Source of the DNA: Aphrocallistes beatrix
Lineage: Eukaryota > Porifera > Hexactinellida > Sceptrulophora > Aphrocallistidae
Reading direction: 5' to 3'
DNA length: 64,000 nt
Assembly (NCBI GenBank): GCA_963281255.1
Contig: OY725492.1
Location: forward strand, 4,643,571-4,707,570
The notes beneath the pieces were generated by a model that had not been told where the DNA came from, made no database searches, and saw only the letters and a program-made list of their open reading frames with translations. Numbering within the stretch: position 1 is the stretch's first letter; the number at the start of each line of letters is the position of its first letter. Positions 54,501 to 64,000 of the stretch are shown in pieces. The position numbers and the translations under genes were made by a program.

Positions 54501-57500
54501 CGAGGAATTTGTAGAGTACATCAGCTGGAGTCTCGGTTTTTTCTTGCTTAGGACGGATTTCAGAAATACTCAGCTCAAGGTGGATATCTTTAACGTACAT
54601 TTCCTGGCCTTTGTGATCAGCGAGAGTTGCGGATAGAAGGGATGGCCATTGGGATTTGACCCCAAACACTGGGAAATGGATCCGGGACTTTGAATAGTCA
54701 ATGCTTGACTCAGTTTGTAAGAAAGCGGACAGCCTCCCTCCACTTGTGTCCATGTGTCCATCTATGAAATCGTTAATGAATGCCATTGCGGGGGTAGGAT
54801 CACTATGGAAGACTTCTCCCTTGAGGGCTAGGTCCACAGTAGGGCAAGTGACCCTTAGTCCACCTTCCAGCAAACCCTTGTAGGAGTCAAATTCCGAATT
54901 AGCCACTTGGTAGACGACACTCATGTCTGCTCTAGAGCTAGAACTCCCATCTTCCAATGCGTTGAGAGGTGTCACCAAGTGGAGCTCACTGCCACTTTGC
55001 ACCAGGGATGAAGCACACAGAGCGCCAATGTAGTGAAGGAGACGTTCCAGTTGCAGCATCGATTCAGAGGACGAAGTGTCCCAAGGGAAACCAATGACGT
55101 CACACTTAAATCCAAACTTATTCGCATTTTCTTCCTTTAAATAGTCAGTGGCAGCCTCGAATACAAAGCTGAGGCGGTTGCCTTTGATGATCTTGGGCTC
55201 TGTCGGCCAATCTTTTGCCTCTGAAAATGGGCCGAGGATGGTGAGAGGTGGTTTTGTGTCGGAGGTGTCAGGATGCGGGATGGTGAGTTTGAGAGTGTCC
55301 TCAGGCTGGCAGGTGGCGCACTCAGGTGAGAAGTTGACTAGCATCCACTTGACTTCAGGCGGGAAGGCGATGTTGTAGGGAGTGAATGAAGACTCAGGGT
55401 AAGGATGGGCGCTCTCTGCTGACATAAACGACAGTTCATCATTCGAAGAAGTGGCCACCTCCCCTGACACCTGTCTATTCACCAGCGACACTTCGGTTAG
55501 CAAGGACCTCATAATGTGCATGACTTCTACGGTGATCTCAGGATAGAGCTTAGCGACTGGGATCAAGAGAACCAGGAGCTCTGGAAGGATTTGTGAAAAG
55601 AACGAGGTGTTGCCAAGACGTGTGAGTAGATCAGCTGATACTCCAACAGACAGAGCCGTCTCAATCAGCCGGGTGGAAGTTTCTAGAAAGTTCCGAGTCA
55701 TTTTGAGGTAGCAGTCAGAACAATCTCTCAGATTGGTGTCCTCCTTCGAATGCAGAAGTGTCTGAGTGAAAGAAGGACCGGCGTGAGAGTAAAGTAAGGT
55801 CGGAATCTGTCCCTGCGAGCAGTTGGTACCTGATTCAGAATATTTCGAATTGAAAAACGTAAATTTTAGACCTTTCAAACCCTCTATTTCTTTTGAACCA
55901 TTTTTGCCACCGAAAGATATCTTCTTGACTCCAGGGAAAGAGCATACCAAGTGGTATCTATGGTTGTCCTGGATGCAAACGGGGTTCGAAAACATGACGT
56001 TAGCAATATGACTCGTCTTATTCGAATCTTTCTCAGTTACACTTGTCTTCGATTTCTCTAAAAGCTGGAATCGCTCCGACTCCACCTCTTCATACATCTC
56101 GAATTCACACGTCATCTTCTTACCGGCGTAAACTCCGAACCCGTAAATCCAGATATCTTTCCGATTTATTTCAAAAGCGATAGCATCCTGCTTAAGACTG
56201 GGCCAGGACTTCAACACTCCAGCGAATCTCTTATTCGTTTCTCGCATAATCTTAGTATAGTCCGCTACGGTATCCGTGTTGGACTGGAGGGTCTGTACGA
56301 ACATGGAGAGCTCCTGTAGCTTGGCCAGCAGAAGGTTGGAGGCCGCTTGGGAGATAACTCGAGCAGAAGGAGACTCTGGGTCTGAGCTGCGAATGGCGTG
56401 GTGAGCTGGCGCGCAGGAGAGAGCTTGCAGCTTGGAGACGATGGCATCGTAGGTCATGGGCTCCGGCTCTTGATGCTGCTCTGATTCCCTGATAGCTCTC
56501 TCTAGGATGGGGAACTTCGTCTTGTAGGGAGATAGCCTGGGTGTGAAGGAGACGTTATAAACTTAATAATCATTCAAAATATGGAAATACAGTAGAACTT
56601 CGTTAATTAAAACACCAGGGACGGTCGAAATTTGTCCGTATTATCCGGAATTCGTAATAACCAAGTGATTTACTTAGGAATTTTCCACCGTAGTGGAAGA
56701 AATATCTGTTCGTGTTAACGAGGTCTACTGAACAAGATAAACAAGAATTCAATTTTGATCAAAGAAAAGTTCCCAGGGCGGTACAATGTTTCCCGCCGAG
56801 TGTGTTAAGCGCGTATTTAGCACGCTTAGCTTGTCGAATAACGTGATTTTGTTGTTAAATAATGCAATTTACCAGAATAAACCGCACACAAAAATTAACG
56901 CTTTCCAATAATTCTGAGGGAAACACTGGGGTGGTATCGTCCCTGCCACTGGTATGGGAATGGACCTACCAGCATACTAATATTAGAACTCACATGTCCG
57001 CGTATTGAGAGTGGCGCAGAATGGCGCTCAATCCGAGAGAAGAAGAGTCCCCGATTGCTTCCAGAACTGAGACTAGGAGCATCTCCCCGGGAGCTCCCTG
57101 AGCTATCTCGTCTATGCTGACGTTGAGCAACATCTCACAGAGGAGCAGGTACTTCAGCTTGGGGGTAGGGTAGAAGATCGAGAAACAGCTGATGAAGGTC
57201 TCCTGACACATCTTCACTAGTCTGTCTCTCAGGACACATTCCTGAGAACTGGGCTCAAACACCTCTTTAGGAAGTGGTTCAAACAACACGTCTCGCAACA
57301 GCTGTCTGAACTTGAGAACGAAGTCCACGTAATCCGGGAGTTCCTTCGCCATTTCAGGATTGAGCGGGGTTTTGGGGTATATTTTGTGGAAGTATATATC
57401 GCAGTGCTTCAGACAAGCCTCAATGGCGTGCAACTGCCGCTCTATATCCATGAGTAGCATCTCACGGTCCAAGTCCTGCTCCTTGCGCTGGGATATCTCC

Positions 57501-60500
57501 ATCAGGGAGGAGCGGACTGAGGTACAGAGCCACTCCAGCAGGCGGATGAGGGACTCGAAGCACTGGGGAGTGACGTCCATGTAGAAGCGGGACTCTAGGA
57601 TCTGGACGGGCGGGTCTTCTTCCAGTTCGTCGTTCAGTCCCGCCGCGGTGAGCTTGGTGACTTTAGGGAATTTGAAGTAGAACGCCGGGAGCTGACCCGA
57701 GTTCGTGTCGGTGCCGTTGTGCGATTGGTCCGAGTACTTGAAGACCCAGTTCACGCCATCCTCCAGCACCTCCGTCTTCCCGTTCTTCCCGGACTTTAGC
57801 GCTTGTGCGCCTTCCAGCTTGAGGTGCGCCGTGTAGAGGTGCTCCGGGTCTAGCATGAAGGGAGAGTCGAACATGGCCGCGTAGACCTCACCCGACGCAT
57901 CCGGCGCAATCTCCAGGTTGTCTATCCCCGCCACCACCGGGCCCTGGTTCTTGTCCTGCGAGTCTTGGACCTGGAAGGCGATAGATAGACTGATTGTTTA
58001 TCTGTCTGTATGTTTGTTGTTTATTCGTTGTTTGTTTTTTTGTTTGTTTGTTTGTTTGTTTTTGTTTATTTGCTTATTCGTTTGTTTGTTTTGTTCGTTG
58101 TTTGTTTGACTGTTTATCTTATTCATAAATAAGCATTTGTCTTTTCATTTGTTTATGTTGGTACCTTTGTTGTTCTGTATTTGTTTGTTTGTTTGCTAAT
58201 GACAACACTCACCTGAATTTGCCCTCTGAGTGCGCCATTGGCGCCTGAGAAGATACCCACTCCTCCCAGTAACACCTGCTTATCGACCTGGAACATAATA
58301 GCATCAGCTGATCCGTCGTGATACCAGACGTCTGCAGATCCTGCATACCTATGCACCACTGAGTATCCAAGGGTAGGGTCCTTGTTAGACTGCTTAATTA
58401 ACTTGCTCTTCTCCACCACACCCTCCTTGTCCTCTGTGATGATCTGTAAACAAGAACACAAAAAAACTTCTGTTAGCGATTCAAACTTATTTAATCCCGA
58501 CTCCCGAGTCAACTAAAGCAAAGTCTCCATGTTTTGTGTTATTATTATATAATTATTAAATAATAATTATACAATAATTATATAATAATTATATTATAAT
58601 TATATAATAATTATATAATAATTATATAATTATTATATAATTATTATATAATTATTATATAATTATTGTATAATTATTATATAATTATTATATAATTATT
58701 ATATAATTATTGTATAATTATTATATAATTATTATATAATAATTATTTAATTTTTAGTATAGAATTAAGATTTTATTATGAATTAGCTAGTGTGTGTTTA
58801 ATGTGTAGACAGGATGGTAGAGTACAGAGACAGAGTCTAACTAACCTCGCACTTGTCTCTGATGAGGAGGCAGTACTGACAGGTGAGAAGATTGAGTGCT
58901 GCCTGCACTCTACTCACGTGTGGTACGTTAGGGAGACACAGAGAGGGACTCAGCACAGTCTGAGATAGGAGCAGTGACTCTCTGTTCCCACTCAGTGCAT
59001 TTTCGTTGAGTTTGAAGCTGGAGAGAGTGCCGTTGTATTGAGTTATCTCGTGGCTTGTGTTGTCGTAGTACCATACGTTACCAAACACCTGGTCCAGAGC
59101 AACTGCACCTCCGCTACAGTCTATGTAGATGTCCTGATCTTGTACCTGTGGGGAGTTATCAGTAACAGAGTTCAGTTCCAGTTTGATTGCTATATTTAGT
59201 ACGGAACTTTTTATGGATTTAGGCGCAAGAATGGGGAAAGGAGTAAATTAATAATTCCATTGATACAATATGGTATCCATGTCCCTTTAAATAGAACACA
59301 AACTTCGTTAATCTTACACCTTTGAAAGTGATAAAAAGTGTCTCACCGAGAAAGCTCTGTTTCTGAGGTTGATCTTCATCCATGAGAATTCAGTGGAACC
59401 AGCATTCCTTCTAGCCGGAATGATCGCTAGGGAGCTCTTCTCACACAACAGCTGTGCTTCTCTTAAACTCTGATTGGACAACAGCTGTTGCTTCTGTAGA
59501 ATCAGAATATTACAGCCACCCGCTGAGATATGGACCATGGATGGGTCGATTGAGTTCCCTGGTAGCAGGGACAGAGGTGTGGCACTCGTCACCTCTCCAT
59601 CTGACTCCGACAGCCCCAGGACCCTGTTGTCATTCAGACCGGCCCCGAATATGCGTCCGTCCGCAAGCAGAAAGACCGTGAACTCATCACCGCACGCAGC
59701 GTCCACTACTGGACCAGGAAGTGCCACTTTAACCGGTTTGTGGCGGTTGATTTTGTCACCTATGCCCAGTTGTCCCTTGTCGTTGCTGCCCCACACATAG
59801 GCTTCTCCCGTCAGCGACACAGCCAGAGAGTGGCGGGCGCCAACTCGTGCCACTTTAACCACGTCAGGAAGGCTGACTTCTGTCAGAGTGTTGACAATAG
59901 ACTAAATAAACAAATAATATTTATATGTAAATCAGTCAACAAAGCTAGAATAAAATGGTTCCATCAATAATCAATATTTATGAGATAAAGCATGGTATTT
60001 CTAGGAGCGATTTTGGTGTAAAAATTACACCACGATTTGGGTCATGATTTTCGACACATTGCTAGGTTCATATTTTCGGTGGTTAACACTGGTTATATAA
60101 AATCCTGTCATAAATACGCAATTCATTTAACGGAATTTGGAAGTGTTTCACAGTGTTTGCATATAAGACTGATAAGGATGTGAGTGAAAACATTAGGTAA
60201 AGGTTAGAGGGACTATTTATACTGAATTTAGGACAATCCTAACCTCTTCGTCCACTTCTTCAATCCGTTCCGAGTCTGAGACACCGCATTCTCCTTCCCC
60301 ATTACGTCCGAAACTGTACAGCTTTCCATCTCCTGAAAGTACCAACGCGTGCTTATCTCCCAGACACATGCTCTGGAATGTAACACCTTCAGGAGATTTC
60401 ACTTTACCCTCATCTGATCTCTTCAAGCCTTCAAACAACATTTCTCCAAACACGAACAACTCCCCTTCTTCTGAAATAACAGCCACGAATGGGGTAGACC

Positions 60501-63500
60501 ACCCACTATGACAACTCGACAGTCTAGGCAGTATAGTGGTGGAGAGGGTTGGGATTTCTAAATGTGGTTTCTGTCCATCTTTCTTGGCAGCACCTGGTGG
60601 ACTCAGCCCTCTCACAGCGACACCGCTGAGGTAAAGTTTCGCGTTGGTGTCGATGTAGGCACAGAAATTTGAACTTTGACTCAAACTGAAACACTTGAAC
60701 GTTGATTCGTCAGGAAGCATGACAGAGACCCATTCATCTTGCCCTGTCTGACTGGCACTTCCGAACGCGTCGCCACATCCCGTGTAGAATACCTAGATAC
60801 GGGAGCGAGAGTAAGGTATGCAGTACCTCATTGTTAAAACTTATGTAAGGGATTGGAGAATTGGGCAAATAATTTTTTTGCAGATAATCACAAACATTGA
60901 TAAGATAAACTCAGACATTTCAGGGATTTAATCGGGTAAGCCTACTACAATCAAAGCATCGTTTCTATATTTATACCTGTCCTGATTGGCTGAGGAAGGC
61001 AGCAGATTTGGAGTTGACACTGATGTCAGTTGGAAGCTCTTGACTCTGACTGTAGACAATGGAAGCGGTGCAGAAAGTCTCAGATTGGGACTGAGGAATG
61101 TTCAGGAACTCCTCTGAGCCACTAGCCAATAGAATCGTCCGTCCGACAGTGAGGTGATGTGTCTGTGAGAGCTTGACGTCCGAATCTGGACCTAAGTACA
61201 ATAATCAAAGTAGCAACCGCTCTGACCAATCAATGGAGAGAGGAGTGGATAATTATAGCTACAATTGGAACCAACCTTGTTCTAGTTCCAGGAAGTGCAG
61301 GAAGACGTCGGTCTCTCCTCTCACTTCCAGGGTTCCCAGCTGGTCTCCAGTGCAGAAGAAGAGACACATTTCGGGGTCCAATTCAGGCGGGATTCTGTGT
61401 TCCCCTATCACCTCCAGATTATCAGCTGATAGCTCCAGCAGAATGTTACCGTCCACACTCACTTCCCGAAATAGAACTTTCCCTCCACACAGCCCCAGCC
61501 ACCCAGCTCGATCAGCTGATGTTATTCCCGGTTTGGAGGCGTAAATGTGTCCTCTGAGAGTGTCTCCATATCCTGTGCCTAATTTTAGAAGTGTCTCGTC
61601 CCGTCTGAGGAACAGGAAGTGGTCGGAACAGGTGAGGGAGCAGTGGCGAGGGGAGGTGTCAAGTGGCTCAATTTGTGGCTTCCATGTCTCCACTTTGGCG
61701 GATTTGAGGAGAGACTGCTTAATTGTGTCGCGAGAGATTGCGCGACCACACAAGGCGCTGTTCACACTTCTCTGGAGTGTCCGCATTATCTAAAAAGGCA
61801 CGAAAACATAAGTGCCAGAATATGTCACAAGTTTCATTTAACTATCCACGTAGATCTGATGAAAAAAGTTTCAGCCAATCAAGTTATTCGTGTGGCGAGG
61901 ATATACAAAGTAATAGACCACTCAATTGTAACAATCATTGTCGATGTCCTCCAGACACTTTCTCTGCCACTAATGGCACCGCCGTAACTGGCGGGAATCA
62001 GGGTGGCACAAACCATTTAGTGAAGGATGGCCATGGAAAGTATTTTAACAGGTTGAACTAATGATGATACATTTCCGGTGCTATTAACAGTATTTGAGTA
62101 AGAAGTAATAAATGTGAAAAAGTGCGGATGATGGATAAATGAATGACGAATGTGTCCTCGACGGAAATTGGTCCGCCACTGAAGTATAAAAATAGAACAC
62201 AGTCTAAATCAGGAGTTCTTAAACTTTTTGACCCCATGCCCCCCTTGGCTAATCTGTGAATTATCACGCCCCCTACGTGGCTACACCTACACTTTTTCAG
62301 ACTACCAAACTCGGAGAATTTTCTAATATAATTAAGAATATCTATTTAAATCAAACAACTCTATCAATGTGAAGGATGTAACTGTTTCTCTTCAACAAGT
62401 TTCTTCACATTTTCATCCGGTATTACGCCCCCTAGCTTAAGAACCCCTGTTCTAAACTAATATTAATTGTTACTAAGAATAGTTCAGAGCTATAAATAGG
62501 AACCTCCGGGATGGGGATGGGGGCGGATCCGGAGGATCTCTGGGAGAGCATGAGGGCAGAGACCGCCTGCAGCGTCATGTCTGTCTTGCCGAGGGAGAGA
62601 ACCAATCCGATCAGAGAGGAAGCGGCGAGAGAAGAGATCTCCTGGGTGGTCTCCCGGGACTGCACCATCTCCAGGAGCAGGTGGAACAGAGGTGTGATTG
62701 TCTCGAGTGGCTCGTTCCTCAGCGCGCCTAAAATTAGAACCAATCTATTAATAGACACAATCCTCAGCTGGTATTCGTCTGCGGTTAGTTTCAGTTCCAT
62801 ATTAAAGCTTAATTAGGAAGTGTCTATCTATTTTTTTGGAATTTAAGAATCAGATCCAACTCAAAACCACAGATCCGAAAAAATCAAATACAAAAATGTG
62901 AATGGTAATGCGGAAATGGTTCGACTTTTCGAAAAAGGAAATAGCTCGACTTTTTATCATTAGGATTAATGGTGGTTTTTATGTGAATTATTTCCTTTTT
63001 TTGGAAAGTTGAACTATTTCCACCATACCAATCAATGTGAATCTACCTAAAAAAAGAATGAATGAATGAAAAACAAATTTCTTTCAAAAAGAAACGTGCA
63101 AAATACTCAGTAGAACTCGTGAAGAGCATTTTCCCTCTCACCCCCGGATGGCTTGGGGTTGTTTCTATTTATAGTAAATACCCCGAATTTTAATGGTTTC
63201 CCTGCCCAAAATTGCTTAAACTGGAAATGACGCGACACATTCCAGGGGCAATGGAGGGATACATATTATATAATTATTAATTAAAAGGATGCCAGAGATA
63301 AACTAATTCCATGCATTAACTAGAGTGAGCTTATTCAGAGAAGAACAGCTGACCTATCTCGTTGTAGGAAACTATCTTATGGAAGGCCTCCAACACTCGT
63401 AGGCAGAGATCAGGGTGTGAGGTCTGAGTGGCAGAGATGACCTCCAGCACTCCTGTGATTCCGAGGGAGATCATCTTAGGCAGGGGGAGTGGCTCAAAGG

Positions 63501-63615
63501 GTGTTTCCTCCTCCGATTTAGTGTCGTTCTTTTTCTCACCTTTCCCTTTCACCTTTTTCTTATCCTTCTTCGCCTCAGAATCCTCGTCCATCGAGGAGTC
63601 CCACACCTGTCCTGC
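48508..63615 (-). CDS. MYCBP2: PHR-family E3 ubiquitin ligase (MYCBP2/Highwire/RPM-1), 3' part of gene, 3,951 aa in window
   Basis: Exons, 5' to 3': 63354-63615, 62504-62727, 61276-61789, 60977-61191, 60244-60792, 59347-59901, 58846-59145, 58213-58443, 56994-57970, 48508-56536. All joins keep frame; the 5' end is outside the window. RCC1-like repeats are in exons 60244-60792 and 59347-59901. The first PHR domain runs from about 58420 to 57660 and the second lies near 56220-55780. A filamin-type repeat (about 54480-54205), a DOC/APC10-like domain (about 51245-50860), a B-box-like cysteine cluster (about 49760-49630), a RING (49270-49111) and the tandem-cysteine domain (48935-48511) follow. Family members ubiquitinate Thr/Ser residues by a cysteine relay and control axon growth, synapses and DLK signalling. 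Both relay cysteines (codons 48871-48873 and 48715-48717) are conserved. Confidence 0.95.
48511..49270 (-). other. RING plus tandem-cysteine (RCR) catalytic module of the MYCBP2-like ligase
   Basis: The RING starts CMVCYTDS and closes with CSICQ. The tandem-cysteine domain includes GEARCLDA, whose Cys corresponds to the upstream relay cysteine, and YFCFGTTHFC, whose first Cys corresponds to the downstream esterification cysteine of human MYCBP2. The end (HPPTGEEFALGCG) is nearly identical to the vertebrate protein. Assignment of the relay positions relies on counting back from the C-terminus of the 4,640-residue human form as I remember it. Confidence 0.85.
52870..53020 (-). repeat. In-frame 33-bp repeats encoding EKPKEGEDKPV
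   Basis: About four near-identical 33-bp units in the large MYCBP2-like exon give an acidic/basic, proline-bearing linker between the PHR-containing half and the C-terminal half. The flanks are also Glu/Lys/Pro-rich. It is probably a disordered spacer and likely to vary in copy number. Confidence 0.85.
56588..56731. mobile_element. MITE with TACAGTAGAACTTCGTTAA ends
   Basis: Inverted ends of about 17 bp with a TA start bound about 144 bp in the intron between exons 48508-56536 and 56994-57970, beginning about 50 bp beyond the acceptor. Tc1/mariner type by the TA. Confidence 0.7.
57990..58200. repeat. Degenerate TTTG/TTTA microsatellite
   Basis: Fills most of the 242-bp intron 57971-58212 of the MYCBP2-like gene. 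Confidence 0.8.
58540..58752. repeat. (ATAATTATTAT)n AT-only repeat
   Basis: About 210 bp of alternating TATAATTAT units in both orientations, able to form long hairpins, within the intron 58444-58845. Confidence 0.9.
62210..62449. mobile_element. hAT-like MITE, 240 bp
   Basis: CAGGAGTTCTTAA and TTAAGAACCCCTG are inverted ends. The flanks GTCTAAAT (62202-62209) and TTCTAAAC (62450-62457) match at six of eight positions, consistent with an aged 8-bp target duplication. It lies in the intron between exons 61276-61789 and 62504-62727. Confidence 0.7.
62728..63353. other. Intron of the MYCBP2-like gene
   Basis: No gene is seen. It contains a short inverted pair (CGAAAAAGGAAATAG and CTATTTCC motifs near 62930-63020) and a CTATTTATAG motif at 63165. 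Confidence 0.5.
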
Positions 63616-64000
63616 CTATAAATAGGATCAGCTGATGCAACACCTCACAAACCCAAAATAGAATATCTCCGTTCTAAATATAGAATTGTATTTCTAGTTG
63701 AATTAACTTCAACAATTCATCGCCCGGGATTGGTAGGTGAGAATATGCATAACTCAACCAATGGATACCCGCGCAAAAGTTTCAAATGAAAAGCAGTGGT
63801 TCTTTCTTTTTTATGCGGGATATTCCGTTAATGGATTAAAGCGGATTATTTAATAAAATCAACTAAAAGCGCTTTGCGGGAAATACTGTCCTTCCTAGAA
63901 TATCTGAGCACCACAATCTTCAATAAATGAAGATTGGATTGTAAATTATGAAGATTTCAATATATTTAATTTTGAATAATCAATCATTAGGATTTAGTAG
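63616..64000. other. Intron sequence upstream of the first MYCBP2-like exon in the window
   Basis: Begins with the acceptor motif CTATTTATAG (minus strand) at 63616-63625. Nothing else is recognised. Confidence 0.5.

Noticed and set aside
33282..63625. Reading CTATTTATAG sites as MEF2 enhancers
   Set aside because: The sites coincide with splice acceptors and intron edges rather than promoters; kept as a splicing or repeat-related observation instead.

Overview
The window is animal (metazoan) nuclear DNA. Its genes have GT-AG introns, and the proteins include a PHR-family E3 ligase with RCC1, PHR, filamin, DOC, RING and tandem-cysteine modules, a p62/SQSTM1-type autophagy receptor, a type I PIP 5-kinase and TRAF proteins with TRAF-type zinc fingers and MATH domains. 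The AT-rich non-coding DNA, many short inverted-repeat transposons and about 60-bp introns suit an invertebrate. I cannot name the species from sequence alone.

Left half (about 1-31.3 kb): nine TRAF-like genes lie head to tail, all on the minus strand. Each has a 97-residue first exon (RING-like cysteine cluster), a short intron, and a large second exon (TRAF zinc fingers, usually a coiled coil, then a C-terminal MATH domain). Six copies read as intact (units 3, 4, 6, 7, 8, 9) and three carry frameshifts (units 1, 2, 5). Unit 9, and the broken unit 1, have two MATH domains; unit 6 lacks the coiled coil. A roughly 120-bp upstream block with a TATA-like box 81-82 bp before the ATG is kept in all nine. 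Three partial copies of the last exon of the neighbouring coiled-coil gene are scattered in the array, so the repeated unit spanned the border between the two genes.

Middle (31.7-47.5 kb): a minus-strand gene of at least 12 exons encodes a long coiled-coil protein of about 1,250 residues. Two single-exon genes sit inside its introns: a plus-strand type I PIP5K (38787-40259) and a minus-strand SQSTM1/p62-like gene (42410-43516), each with its own TATA-like box.

Right part (48.5 kb to the window end): the 3' three-quarters or more of a minus-strand MYCBP2/Highwire/RPM-1 gene, ten exons including one of 8,029 bp. All exon joins keep frame and the two relay cysteines of the RCR-type ligase are present. 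The 5' end lies beyond the window.

Spacers and introns hold non-autonomous DNA transposons. Several can be dated or typed because uninserted paralogous sites exist in the array: a hAT-like element with an 8-bp target duplication and a Helitron-like element inserted exactly between A and T. No tRNA, rRNA or CRISPR array was seen. The genes share ubiquitin signalling themes (TRAF, p62, MYCBP2), but apart from the TRAF array nothing indicates that they are co-regulated.
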